This document shows positions 48,452 to 57,505 of a stretch of 64,000 bases of DNA, piece after piece. Below the pieces are notes generated by a model, which saw only the letters and a list, made by a program, of their open reading frames with translations, was not told the DNA's origin and did not search any database. Positions within the stretch are counted from its first letter, which is position 1, and each line of letters starts with the position of its first letter. This DNA comes from Eisenbergiella tayi. Its GTDB lineage: Bacteria; Bacillota; Clostridia; Lachnospirales; Lachnospiraceae. The translations under genes and the position numbers were made by a program. The DNA is taken from contig NZ_MPDJ01000012.1 in the NCBI RefSeq assembly GCF_001881565.1, positions 62,001 to 126,000 of the forward strand, given 5' to 3'.

Positions 48452-49745
48452 CAGAAAGACAATGCTTCTTTATGCGGTGACCGACCGGGCCTGGACAGGA
48501 GAAAAGACACTGCTTACGCAGGTCGAGGAAGCGCTGGCAGGAGGTGTAACCTGTGTCCAGCTTCGTGAAAAGGATATGCCAAAGGAGCAGTTCCTGGAAG
48601 AAGCGGAGAGTATAAAAAGACTTTGCCATAAATATGGTGTCCCTTTTATAATTGACGATGATGTGGAGCTGGCCGTACGCTGCGGCGCGGACGGGATCCA
48701 TGTGGGACAGCATGATATGGAGGCAGGCGCGGTCCGCCGGAAAATCGGAGACGGCATGCTGCTGGGCGTATCAGTCCAGACTGTGGAACAGGCAGTGAAA
48801 GCCGAGAAAAAGGGAGCGGATTACCTTGGTGTGGGCGCTGTGTTTTCCACTTCCACGAAAACGGACGCACAGGAGGTTTCCCTGGATACCCTCCGGGAAA
48901 TCTGCCGGGCGGTGTCCGTACCTGTCTGTGCAATCGGAGGGATACACAAAGGAAATATGCATTTGCTGCAGGATACGGGAATCGATGGGGTGGCTTTGGT
49001 GTCGGCCATCTTTTCCAGTCCCTGCATACAGAAGGAATGCAGGGAGCTGCGGGCCCTGGCAGAGAGACTGAAAAGGAAAGGGGCTATTTTTGATGCGGAC
49101 GGAACCCTGCTGGATTCCATGTCTGTTTGGGATACCCTGGGTGAAAAATATCTGCGGAAAAAGGGTATTGTTCCGGAAAAGAACATCAGGGAAACAATAA
49201 AAAATATGAGTCTTCCTCAGGCCGCGGTCTATTTTCAAACTGCTTATGGGATCGCGGATACAGAAGACAAGATTATAGAGGATATTAATGAAATAGCGGC
49301 ATCCTTTTACATCAATGAGGTGAAGCTGAAGGAAGGCGTGAAAACGGTTCTGGACAAGCTGAAGCAGAAAAACGTAAAGATGTGTGTGGCGACGGCTACG
49401 GACAAAGGGCTGATTGAAAAGGCACTTGAGAGAAACGGAATCAGAGATTATTTTGAGGCTGTTCTCATCTGCACGGATGTGGGCGCGGGAAAGGATGAGC
49501 CGGTTATCTTCCGTAAGGCCGGGCAGCTTCTCGGAACCGCAAAAGAGGATACCATTGTAATTGAAGATGCCCTGTATGCTGTTAAGACGGCGAAAGAGGA
49601 TGGTTTCCCGGTGGCGGCTGTTTATGATCCGTCAGCAGAAAAGGAGGAACCGGATATCCGGGAGATCTCAGACTTCTACTTCCGGTCATTTAATGAAATG
49701 GAGAGTTATCTGAATGAAAAAAGTTCTTACGATAGCGGGCTCTGA
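48441..49745 (+). CDS. thiE: Thiamine-phosphate synthase fused to a HAD-family phosphatase
   Basis: 434 residues in two parts. Residues 1-210 are ThiE: LYAVTDRAWTG, CVQLREKD, PFIIDDDVELAV, GIHVGQHD, GVGAVFSTSTK, AIGGIHKGN; it joins HMP-PP and thiazole phosphate to TMP. Residues 213-430 are a HAD hydrolase: nucleophile D218 and acid/base D220 in IFDADGTLLDS, motif II VATATDK, motif IV region TIVIEDALYAV. The fused HAD may dephosphorylate TMP or a precursor, or remove damaged intermediates. The fusion is read directly from one uninterrupted frame. Overlaps thiM by 11 and thiD by 32 bases. Confidence 0.93.
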   Translation: MKCDRKTMLLYAVTDRAWTGEKTLLTQVEEALAGGVTCVQLREKDMPKEQFLEEAESIKRLCHKYGVPFIIDDDVELAVRCGADGIHVGQHDMEAGAVRRKIGDGMLLGVSVQTVEQAVKAEKKGADYLGVGAVFSTSTKTDAQEVSLDTLREICRAVSVPVCAIGGIHKGNMHLLQDTGIDGVALVSAIFSSPCIQKECRELRALAERLKRKGAIFDADGTLLDSMSVWDTLGEKYLRKKGIVPEKNIRETIKNMSLPQAAVYFQTAYGIADTEDKIIEDINEIAASFYINEVKLKEGVKTVLDKLKQKNVKMCVATATDKGLIEKALERNGIRDYFEAVLICTDVGAGKDEPVIFRKAGQLLGTAKEDTIVIEDALYAVKTAKEDGFPVAAVYDPSAEKEEPDIREISDFYFRSFNEMESYLNEKSSYDSGL

Positions 49746-50568
49746 TCCCAGCGGCGGGGCAGGTATACAGGCAGATATAAAGACCATTACGGTACATGGC
49801 CTCTATGCCAGCGCCGTTATAACCTCACTGACCGCACAGAACACCACAGGGGTATATGCGATTTCCGATGTGGAGCCGGATTTTATAGCCGCCCAGCTGG
49901 ATTGTGTATTTTCCGATATTTTTCCTGATGCCGTAAAAATCGGCATGGTATCCGGGGAAGAAATATTGGAAGTAATCATGCATAAGCTGAAGCAATACCG
50001 GCCCGGCAATATCGTAATCGATCCGGTTATGGTATCCACCAGCGGCCGGGAGCTGCTTTCTTCCCGGGCGCTGAAGCTTATGGAAGCAAAATTGCTGCCC
50101 ATGGGAACTCTCATCACTCCCAATATCCCTGAAGCGGAGATTCTTACCGGTTTGTCTGTCAAAACCGAAGAGGATATGAAAAAGGCGGCAAAAGAGCTTG
50201 CTCTTCGGACAGGAGCTGCGGTATTGGTGAAAGGCGGGCACCGGAAGAGTGAAGCGGCGGATATTCTGTTCCGGGACGGCTGTTTTACCCGTTTTTCCTC
50301 TCCCCGGATAGATAATCCCAACACTCACGGTACGGGCTGCACCCTGTCATCTGCCGCGGCCTGTCATCTGGCGGAAGGAAAAAGCCCGGAGGAGAGCATA
50401 AAGCGGGCGAAAGAATATCTGAACGGCGCACTGAAGGCTAAGCTTGACCTGGGAAAAGGCAATGGGCCGCTTAACCATATGTATGCGGTAAAGCAGGAAG
50501 GCATAAAGGAAGAGGTGAAGGTGGATAGGATAAAGGAGTGCCCTGAATCAGGTATCCAGAACAAATAA
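49714..50568 (+). CDS. thiD: Hydroxymethylpyrimidine/phosphomethylpyrimidine kinase
   Basis: 284 residues. TIAGSDPSGGAGIQADIKT at the N-terminus, VIDPVMVSTSG, TPNIPEAEIL and NTHGTGCTLSSA (anion hole) define ThiD. Makes HMP-PP for the ThiE domain. Last gene of the TPP operon; it starts within the thiE-HAD gene. Its 3' end overlaps the convergent YgjP-like gene by 21 bases. Confidence 0.97.
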   Translation: MKKVLTIAGSDPSGGAGIQADIKTITVHGLYASAVITSLTAQNTTGVYAISDVEPDFIAAQLDCVFSDIFPDAVKIGMVSGEEILEVIMHKLKQYRPGNIVIDPVMVSTSGRELLSSRALKLMEAKLLPMGTLITPNIPEAEILTGLSVKTEEDMKKAAKELALRTGAAVLVKGGHRKSEAADILFRDGCFTRFSSPRIDNPNTHGTGCTLSSAAACHLAEGKSPEESIKRAKEYLNGALKAKLDLGKGNGPLNHMYAVKQEGIKEEVKVDRIKECPESGIQNK

Positions 50569-50934
50569 TTCCATCCCATGCTCCTTCAGCCATTTTTTCT
50601 GTTCTTTATAATCAGGCATTACTTCAGCCACCGCATTCCAGAAATTCCGGGAATGATCCATATGCTTCAAATGGCATAATTCATGGACAACAACGTAATC
50701 CAGCACCTTGGGAGGGGCCATCATCAGGCGCCAGTTAAAGGAAAGGGTCCCGCGGCTGGAACAGCTGCCCCAGCGGGTGTGCTGCCCGCGTATGGTGATG
50801 CGGCTGTAGGTGCCGCCTGTAAATTGATGATAGTAAGACACTCTCATAGGAAAATAGGATGCCGCCGCCTGGCGGTATCTTTTTTCAAAGGCCTGTTTCT
50901 GGGAAACGGTCATGTCAGCAGGAAAAGTAAGCAT
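50548..50934 (-). CDS. YgjP/DUF45-like zinc metallopeptidase (short)
   Basis: 128 residues from ATG 50934 (GAGG upstream). The zinc motif HELCHLKHMDHSRNFW is typical of YgjP-type metallopeptidases, as are TRWGSCSSRGTLSFNWRL and MPDYKEQKKWLKEHG. Other members are longer at the N-terminus. A TTG at 51033 would add 33 residues, but it overlaps a minus-strand TATAAT and so probably precedes the transcript. Either a short form or N-terminally truncated. Confidence 0.75.
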   Translation of the reverse strand: MLTFPADMTVSQKQAFEKRYRQAAASYFPMRVSYYHQFTGGTYSRITIRGQHTRWGSCSSRGTLSFNWRLMMAPPKVLDYVVVHELCHLKHMDHSRNFWNAVAEVMPDYKEQKKWLKEHGMELFVLDT

Positions 50935-51055
50935 AATAACCTCGTTTTCTGTCTTAGGGCAGGGAATATCGGGCGGGCAGAACCATAAGGTCGGCAACAC
51001 CGGGCCGTGAATTGTAACTAGGAAAATATACAATTATAGATTTTATCACAAAATC

Positions 51056-51084
51056 TTTTCATTTTGGGAAAAAATTGCTACAAT
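51056..51084 (+). promoter_or_regulatory. Promoter of the MATE transporter gene
   Basis: TTTTCA (51056-51061), 17 bases, TACAAT (51079-51084). About 100 bases of leader follow with no riboswitch that I recognise. Confidence 0.5.
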
Positions 51085-51184
51085 AGATAAGAATGTATGT
51101 AAAGGATGTATCCTGGGAAGTGTTTTTGGGGATCGTGATAAAAAAGAGAAAGGAAGGAATCCCCGGCACGAGGATGGAAAAAGA

Positions 51185-52543
51185 ATGGAAAAAAGAAAAT
51201 CTCAAAAATGGAGCATGCTGGAGGGAACTCCGGGAATTGCGCTGTTCCTCTTTGCTCTCCCTTTGATTTTAGGCAATCTGTTCCAGCAGTTTTATAATAT
51301 GGTGGATTCCATGATTGTGGGACAGTTTGTGGGAGAAAATGCTCTCGCGGCGGTGGGCGCTTCTTATGCGCTGACCAACGTGTTTGTTATGATTGCCATA
51401 GGAGGAGGAATGGGAGCTTCCGTAATAACGTCGCAGTACCTGGGCGCCGGTGATACGGAAAAAATGAAAACCTCGGTTTATACGGCTCTTCTGACCTTCC
51501 TGGCGGTTGGAAGCCTGCTGGGAATTTTCGGCTTCCTGATGAACCGGCAGATCCTGCTGTGGCTCCATACACCGGATAATATCATAGCGGCGGCAGGCAC
51601 CTATCTGGGAATTTATTTTTTGGGAATGCCGTTTTTGTTTATGTATAATATTCTTTCTTCCATGTTCAACTCGTTGGGAGATTCCAGGACGCCTTTATTT
51701 CTGCTCATTTTTTCTTCTGTGCTGAACGTGTTTCTGGATCTGTGGTTCGTACTGCAGTTCGGAATGGGTGTGGCAGGGGTGGCGATCGCCACGGTTATCG
51801 CCCAGGGGACGGCGGCAGTGATTTCGTTTTTGCTGCTTATGCATCGTCTGAACGGGTTTGAGACGGAAGAGGCAGTGCCCAAATATGATGTGGGAATTTT
51901 GAAATCCATGGTAAAAATAGCGCTTCCGTCTATTCTGCAGCAATCCATTGTTTCCATCGGGCTGCTGCTGGTACAGTCTGTGGTAAACGGATTCGGTTCT
52001 TCGGTTTTGGCAGGCTATGCGGCCAGTACAAGGATAGAATCCATTTGTATCGTGCCCATGATATCAACAGGAAACGCCATGTCTACCTTCACAGCCCAGA
52101 ATATGGGGGCGGGCAGGCCGGAGCGTGTCCGCAGGGGATACCGGGCGGCATATGCGATTACCGGAGGCTTTGCACTGCTGATTGGACTGATTCTGTTTTT
52201 CTTTGATAAGCAGATTATCGGAGCCTTTATGAACAGCCAGAGCGGCGGGACAGCATTTGCTACCGGAACGGGATATATATCCTTTATGAAATTTTTCTTT
52301 ATCTTTATCGGCCTGAAGGCGATTACGGACGGAGTCCTGCGGGGAGCGGGAGATGTGATGGTGTTTACACTGGCTAATCTGGCCAACCTGGCTGTCCGGG
52401 TTCTGGGCGCATTCCTTTTTGCGCCTGTAGTCGGGGTAGCGGCGGTATGGTATGCGGTACCGGCGGGATGGGCCATTAATTATATGATTTCTTTATGCAG
52501 ATACCTTACCGGAAAATGGAGTAAAAAGAGTCTGGTGAACTAG
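51185..52543 (+). CDS. MATE-family efflux transporter
   Basis: 452 residues, twelve predicted helices in two bundles. N-terminal PLILGNLFQQFYNMVDSMIVGQF and the internal LPSILQQSIVSIGLLLVQSVVN repeat are hallmark MATE segments. Exports cationic or toxic compounds against Na+ or H+. Substrate unknown. Lies between thiD and thiamine pyrophosphokinase but has its own promoter; no TPP aptamer precedes it. Confidence 0.92.
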   Translation: MEKRKSQKWSMLEGTPGIALFLFALPLILGNLFQQFYNMVDSMIVGQFVGENALAAVGASYALTNVFVMIAIGGGMGASVITSQYLGAGDTEKMKTSVYTALLTFLAVGSLLGIFGFLMNRQILLWLHTPDNIIAAAGTYLGIYFLGMPFLFMYNILSSMFNSLGDSRTPLFLLIFSSVLNVFLDLWFVLQFGMGVAGVAIATVIAQGTAAVISFLLLMHRLNGFETEEAVPKYDVGILKSMVKIALPSILQQSIVSIGLLLVQSVVNGFGSSVLAGYAASTRIESICIVPMISTGNAMSTFTAQNMGAGRPERVRRGYRAAYAITGGFALLIGLILFFFDKQIIGAFMNSQSGGTAFATGTGYISFMKFFFIFIGLKAITDGVLRGAGDVMVFTLANLANLAVRVLGAFLFAPVVGVAAVWYAVPAGWAINYMISLCRYLTGKWSKKSLVN

Positions 52544-52570
52544 CCGGATAACAAGAAAAGGAGAATAACT

Positions 52571-53218
52571 ATGGCAGGAAGATGTGTGATTATCGGTGCG
52601 GGGGACCTGAGTGTTTCGGAGATCCCGCTTCATGAAGGCGATTATGTAATTGCAGCGGACGGCGGTTTTTCCTATTGCAGATATCTGGAGATAGAACCGG
52701 ATTTGATCCTGGGGGATTTTGACTCTGTGGATGAGCGCAATATGGAAGATATCATGGAAATGCGCGCCCGTTACCCGGAAAAGGTGAAGGTACTTCCTGT
52801 GGAGAAGGATGATACCGATATGCTGGCAGCTATTAAAGAAGGCCTGAATAAAGGCTTTGAGGAATTTGTCATCTATGGAGGCCAGGGAGGCCGGCTTGCC
52901 CATACCATGGCCAATATACAGTGTCTTAATTACCTGAAGGAAAAAGGGGCGAAAGGATATCTGATGGACGGAAACGGCATGATTCTGGTGGCCAAAAATG
53001 AAACCGTGCGTTTTAAGAAGAACCTGGAAGGCTTCCTGTCTTTGTTTTCTCTGGGGGAAAAGGCGGAAGGGGTCACTATCGCCAACATGAAGTATCTTCT
53101 TGATAAGGCGGTTGTCACCAATGATTTCCCGATTGGGGTAAGCAATGAATTTATCGGAAAAGAAAGCAGTGTCACTGTGGAAAATGGCACGCTGCTGATT
53201 ATGATAGACTGGAACTGA
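52571..53218 (+). CDS. thiN: Thiamine pyrophosphokinase
   Basis: 215 residues. IAADGGFSYCRYLEIEPDLILGDFDSVD (read in parts: ADGGFSYC, LILGDFDSVD), EKDDTDMLAAI and GGQGGRLAHTMANIQ are the catalytic and binding segments of the TPK family. Converts thiamine and ATP to TPP. Follows MATE by 27 bases with AAAGGAG before the ATG, so may be co-transcribed with it. Confidence 0.96.
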   Translation: MAGRCVIIGAGDLSVSEIPLHEGDYVIAADGGFSYCRYLEIEPDLILGDFDSVDERNMEDIMEMRARYPEKVKVLPVEKDDTDMLAAIKEGLNKGFEEFVIYGGQGGRLAHTMANIQCLNYLKEKGAKGYLMDGNGMILVAKNETVRFKKNLEGFLSLFSLGEKAEGVTIANMKYLLDKAVVTNDFPIGVSNEFIGKESSVTVENGTLLIMIDWN

Positions 53219-53249
53219 ATGGAAACGGCAGAATTGTTATTTGATAAGC

Positions 53250-53286
53250 TTAAAAAAGCAGGAGAGAAAATCTTCTGCTTTTTTAA
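53250..53286 (+). terminator. Terminator after thiN
   Basis: AAAAAAGCAGGAG and CTTCTGCTTTTTT form a stem with a small loop and a T run. Confidence 0.75.
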
Positions 53287-53367
53287 AACCTTTTTTCTCC
53301 CAAAACAGTTATATAAGGTGCAACGGTTCCAAACGCTGCAATCAATAACACAAAAGGGGCCTCTTTC

Positions 53368-53892
53368 GTGGATAAAACAGGAAAAACCAAAGGAATACAT
53401 AAAGGAAACAGTCTGCTGCCGGAAGAGGCGGCGGAAAAATATTATGACGACATCTACCGGTTCTGCTGCTATCAGACAGGCAGTACGGAGGATGCCTATG
53501 ACTGCGCCCAGGAAACCTTCATCCGGTTTATCCGCTATACGGACAGTTACAGGGACAGAAATCTGAAGGGCTATCTGCTTACGATAGCCAGAAATGTCTG
53601 CCGTGACTATTTTAAGCGGGCGGCCAGGGAACAGGAATTTATGAAGGGACAGCTGGCCAGGGCGGAGGAAGAAAGCAGGGAAGAACAGACAGACGAGTCA
53701 CAATACCAGGAGACACTGCTTTCAGCGCTTACGTCTTTGCCTGAAATGCAGAGGGAAGCCTTAATCCTGTATTATTATGATGAACTCAGCATACGGGAAA
53801 TAGCCCGGATTACGGAAACAAATGCGGCAACGGTAAAGTCCAGGCTGCATCAGGGGAAGCTTAAGCTTAAGAAATATTTGGAGGAGGCCTGA
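53368..53892 (+). CDS. ECF-type RNA polymerase sigma factor
   Basis: 174 residues. Region 2 (YYDDIYRFCCYQTGSTEDAYDCAQETFIRF, in parts) with the DAxDxxQxTF pattern, and region 4 (LPEMQREALILYYYDELSIREIA and TVKSRLHQGKLKL). Start GTG 53368 with AAGGGG upstream. It heads an operon with a membrane protein and an ABC transporter, suggesting a regulated response such as to peptide antibiotics. Confidence 0.92.
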   Translation: MDKTGKTKGIHKGNSLLPEEAAEKYYDDIYRFCCYQTGSTEDAYDCAQETFIRFIRYTDSYRDRNLKGYLLTIARNVCRDYFKRAAREQEFMKGQLARAEEESREEQTDESQYQETLLSALTSLPEMQREALILYYYDELSIREIARITETNAATVKSRLHQGKLKLKKYLEEA

Positions 53893-53895
53893 CAG

Positions 53896-54723
53896 ATGGG
53901 GAATAAGAAACTGAAACAGCAGACGAAACAGGAGTGGACCAGACAGGAGGGAAGACAGCTCTTCGGAGAAGGACCCGTGGCCGATCCTGTTCGAAAAGCC
54001 GCCGCACTGCAGGCAATCCGTCTGGAAGCCGAGAGAAAGAAAGTGAGCTGCAGGCCTTCTCTGCCGGAGATTTTCCGGAATGAGCTGTCCTTAATATCCG
54101 TTAATTACTGGTATCTGCAGGCTGTGCTGCTCTGTGTGGGAATATGGCTGTCCGGCAGGGCGGATAGCCTGTATGGTCCGGAAAGCCTGCTGACAGAGGC
54201 CGGAATCAGTCCGGAGATGTTTTTGCTTCCTGTTTTGTCCGCCCTGCTGGCGCTGACAGGAATAACAGGCTTCGGAGAGCTTGCCAAATGTTTTTCCTGC
54301 CGCATGGCGGAACTGGAGCAGAGCTGTTATTTGAACCTTCGTCAGCTGATGATGGTGAGGATGGCGATTACCGGAGCGGTGAATCTTCTTTTTCTGGGCT
54401 GCTTTATAGGAATATCCCAGGGCAGACTGCAGGCGGGGCTGATTCGGATAAGCCTTTATCTGATGACGCCGTATGTGTGCAATATGCTGCTGTTTTTTAC
54501 TGCGTTTACCTTTATGCGTTCAGGAAGGAAACTTTTTCAGGTAAGCGTTCTTCTGGCAGCAGGCTTTCTGTCTTTTCTGCCGATGCTGTTTCCGGGACTG
54601 TATGGAAAAGCCGCTGTCGGACTGTGGGTGGCCGTTCTTCTGGGGGCCGCCGCACTCATGGCTGCGCAGATGCTATACCTGACTAAAGAATTGGATAGAG
54701 GAGAAAAAATATGCTGGAACTGA
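53896..54723 (+). CDS. Membrane protein, putative anti-sigma or transporter accessory
   Basis: 275 residues. A 65-residue polar N-terminus is followed by about six membrane helices (YWYLQAVLLCVGIWLSG onward). Located three bases after the sigma factor and overlapping the ABC ATPase gene by 13 bases. The arrangement suits an anti-sigma factor whose cytosolic N-terminus holds the sigma factor, but no zinc-finger anti-sigma motif is seen. Family not recognised. Confidence 0.75.
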   Translation: MGNKKLKQQTKQEWTRQEGRQLFGEGPVADPVRKAAALQAIRLEAERKKVSCRPSLPEIFRNELSLISVNYWYLQAVLLCVGIWLSGRADSLYGPESLLTEAGISPEMFLLPVLSALLALTGITGFGELAKCFSCRMAELEQSCYLNLRQLMMVRMAITGAVNLLFLGCFIGISQGRLQAGLIRISLYLMTPYVCNMLLFFTAFTFMRSGRKLFQVSVLLAAGFLSFLPMLFPGLYGKAAVGLWVAVLLGAAALMAAQMLYLTKELDRGEKICWN

Positions 54724-55583
54724 CATTAAACCAGGTGACAAAAAAATATAAAGATCTATGCGCGGTAGACCATGTGGAAGCTGTTTTCACCCATGGCGTA
54801 TACGGGCTGCTGGGAGCTAATGGTGCGGGAAAAACAACGCTGCTCCGGCTTATGTGTGATATTCTGAGACCCGACGAGGGGGAAATCCTTCTGGATCGGA
54901 ACCCGATTAATCGGCTGGGAGCCTCATACCGGCGCTTTTTGGGTTATCTGCCGCAGGATTTCGGATTTTATCCCGATTTTACCGCAGAACGGTTTCTTTT
55001 ATATATGGCAGCGCTGAAGGCGCTCCCGTCATTGGAAGCGAAAAGAAAGACTGCGGAGCTGTTGGCCATGGTAGGGCTGGAGGACAGTAAAAATAAGAAA
55101 ATCAAGACTTTTTCAGGAGGAATGGTACGCCGTCTGGGAATCGCGCAGGCGATGCTGAATGATCCGGAAATCCTTATCCTGGATGAACCCACAGCAGGCC
55201 TGGATCCCAAGGAACGTATCCGCTTCCGGAATATTATCAGTTCTTTTTCCAAAGACAGAATTGTTATCCTCTCCACCCATATAGTATCCGATGTGGAATA
55301 TATTGCGGATGAGATCCTCCTGATGAAAAAAGGCAGATTCCTGCAGCAGGGGAGTGTGGAAAATATTACGAAGCAGGTTCAGGGGCGGGTATGGGAGCTT
55401 GTGACGGATCATGCCGGCGCACAGCGGCTGAACGGGCTTTATGCGGTGAGCAACCTGAAAAATCAGGGAGATAAGGTAGCCATGCGCATCCTTGCGCAAG
55501 ATTCTCCTGCACCCGGGGCGGTGTGTGTGGAACCTGTATTGGAGGATGTTTACCTGTATTATTTCAGGGAGGAGGCAGAATGA
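54711..55583 (+). CDS. ABC transporter ATP-binding protein
   Basis: 290 residues. Walker A LLGANGAGKTTLL, Q-loop LPQDFGFYPDF, signature FSGGMVRRLGIA, Walker B ILILDEPTAGLDP, and switch histidine LSTHIVSDVEYIAD. C-terminal regulatory tail of the drug/bacteriocin exporter group. Works with the two permeases downstream. Confidence 0.93.
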   Translation: MLELTLNQVTKKYKDLCAVDHVEAVFTHGVYGLLGANGAGKTTLLRLMCDILRPDEGEILLDRNPINRLGASYRRFLGYLPQDFGFYPDFTAERFLLYMAALKALPSLEAKRKTAELLAMVGLEDSKNKKIKTFSGGMVRRLGIAQAMLNDPEILILDEPTAGLDPKERIRFRNIISSFSKDRIVILSTHIVSDVEYIADEILLMKKGRFLQQGSVENITKQVQGRVWELVTDHAGAQRLNGLYAVSNLKNQGDKVAMRILAQDSPAPGAVCVEPVLEDVYLYYFREEAE

Positions 55584-56677
55584 TGCTGCTGCGCACAGAA
55601 ATGGAAAAATTATGGAAACGGCCGGCCCTGTGGATTGGTTTTGCCGTTTCCCTGCTGGTAGGAGGTTTCCTTACCTGGTCCATGCTGCCGATGGTATATA
55701 CCGGGGAGGGCACGATTTCAGGTCTGAAGGCAGCTGCATATAACCGGCGCCTTGCGGCTGAATATGAAGGGTATCTGACGGAGGAAAAGACGGAAGCCAT
55801 TATCAGACGTTTCGGTTTTGCCCGTTATGATGAGGAGGGAGGCTGTGTATACGGAAACTTCCTGAATCGCTTTGTTACGGAAAAAATGACGGATTACAGC
55901 GGGGATAAAAGAAGAGCGGAGAGACTGATTCCCTTGTCGGCGAAAGACGGCTGGCTGGGAGCCTGTACCTATAAGGACCATATTTATTTTGCCTATACGG
56001 AAGGCTGGGATGAGCTGTGGGAGATTTTCATGGGATTAGCCGTGGTCTGGGGGATCACTCTGGTTGTTTTGCTGTCTCCTGTGTATTCTTCCGATAGAAT
56101 GCTTCGGACGGCTCCGGTGATACGGGCGAGTGCGGAGGGAAGGCGCAAGATGGTAGTTGCCCGGCTCGCCGCCTCCTGGATTGTGGCTGCAGGCGGTTAT
56201 TTACTTATAGGGGGGCTTTTCTTTCTTATATGCGGATTGATATATGGCTTTGAAGGGCTTAAGGCAAATATGCTCTGTCTGGGCGCCATGCCTTATATAT
56301 GGCCGGAATCGGTAACCGTGGGAGCTTTTTGGGCCGGAGCCTGTCTGCCCCGTGCCGTATTGGGTATCACAGTACTCGTGTTTTTCCTGTCCGGTATTTC
56401 CGCTTATTGCGGCAGATCCTTAACTTCCGTGTGCCTTTCGGCCCTCCTGTTCGCTTTTCCTGTTATCAGAAAAATGCTGTGGATACGTACGTTCCTCACG
56501 CCTCTTTTTTCTTTATTGGTTAATGGAATGCCCTTTTATATGATGATACCTCTTTATGAAGATGGCAGGAAGGCATTTTGGATATTACAGGCAGTCGTGG
56601 CCATGCTTTTCTGTCTGGCGGGCTTATGGATGGTTTACAGCGGCTGGTGCCGAAACCGAAAGGAGTACGGAAAATGA
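55580..56677 (+). CDS. ABC transporter permease 1
   Basis: 365 residues: an N-terminal helix (ALWIGFAVSLLVGGFLTW), a roughly 130-residue extracytoplasmic loop and five more helices, the ABC-2 layout. ATG 55580 overlaps the ATPase stop; GGGAGGAGG is immediately upstream. Confidence 0.85.
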   Translation: MMLLRTEMEKLWKRPALWIGFAVSLLVGGFLTWSMLPMVYTGEGTISGLKAAAYNRRLAAEYEGYLTEEKTEAIIRRFGFARYDEEGGCVYGNFLNRFVTEKMTDYSGDKRRAERLIPLSAKDGWLGACTYKDHIYFAYTEGWDELWEIFMGLAVVWGITLVVLLSPVYSSDRMLRTAPVIRASAEGRRKMVVARLAASWIVAAGGYLLIGGLFFLICGLIYGFEGLKANMLCLGAMPYIWPESVTVGAFWAGACLPRAVLGITVLVFFLSGISAYCGRSLTSVCLSALLFAFPVIRKMLWIRTFLTPLFSLLVNGMPFYMMIPLYEDGRKAFWILQAVVAMLFCLAGLWMVYSGWCRNRKEYGK

Positions 56678-57486
56678 GATTATATCTGTTTGAACTGGAA
56701 AAGATAATGAAAAAACCGCTGCATTTCGCCGCGGTTTCCGGATGCGCTGTATTTACGTTTGTTTTATGGTGGATGTATGCTGACCAGGCGGATTACAGCA
56801 TGGGAGAGGGTGCGGCTGCCGCCTTGCTGCTCCTGGGAGTACACGGGCTGTTTGCGGCGCTGCTGGCCATGCTGTTTACCTCTCCTGTATTTGCCGAAGA
56901 ATACAGCTGCAATATGGAAGGGCTGCTGTGGACATCCGTAAAAGGAAGAAAAGAAACAGCCTGGTGTAAGGCAGCGGCGGCGCTCACCATAGCGCTGGCG
57001 GTTTATATCAGTTTTCTTGCGGCGGATCTTATATTCGTCTGTTGTGTATGGGGAGCGGGAAACTGGTACGCTGGCCTGGGACAGCCGGCGGCAGCATGGC
57101 TGGATACCACACTTACGGTAACGCTGGGAACGGCAACAGCAACGGCTGTCTTAACAGGAATCTGTTCCCTTCTTCTCATAGCGGGCGGAGCATACGGTAT
57201 CTCTGCTTTTTCGGATACGCCGTTCAAAGCGGTGAGTATATTGGGAATCTCCTACTTCGCAGGAGGGATTCTGTTTGACTGGGGCGACAGGGCGGGGATA
57301 CCGCTTGCCGCGAGAATTTTTTCCTTTAGTCCGGCGGTTCTGTCCGGTTTTCAGATGTATAAGAAGCCATGGGAGGAACAATGGTTTGCCGGAGGGTATA
57401 TACCGCTTGTGCCTGTGGTGACAGCGGCGGCATGTATCATACTGTTTACCCTGGGCTTGCGCAGGTTCGGCAGAGGCTTAGTCTGA
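56674..57486 (+). CDS. ABC transporter permease 2
   Basis: 270 residues with six helices (FAAVSGCAVFTFVLWWM, then ALLLLGVHGLFAALLAML and so on). ATG 56674 overlaps the preceding stop (ATGA), with AAAGGAG upstream. Last gene of the sigma/ABC operon; it converges on the YitT-type gene with a 19-base gap. Confidence 0.82.
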   Translation: MRLYLFELEKIMKKPLHFAAVSGCAVFTFVLWWMYADQADYSMGEGAAAALLLLGVHGLFAALLAMLFTSPVFAEEYSCNMEGLLWTSVKGRKETAWCKAAAALTIALAVYISFLAADLIFVCCVWGAGNWYAGLGQPAAAWLDTTLTVTLGTATATAVLTGICSLLLIAGGAYGISAFSDTPFKAVSILGISYFAGGILFDWGDRAGIPLAARIFSFSPAVLSGFQMYKKPWEEQWFAGGYIPLVPVVTAAACIILFTLGLRRFGRGLV

Positions 57487-57505
57487 AAGTTCCATCTTGC
57501 AGGGC

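Noticed and set aside
51085..51184. Possible riboswitch in the MATE leader
   Set aside because: Only short, weak pairings are visible and no known aptamer motif is present.
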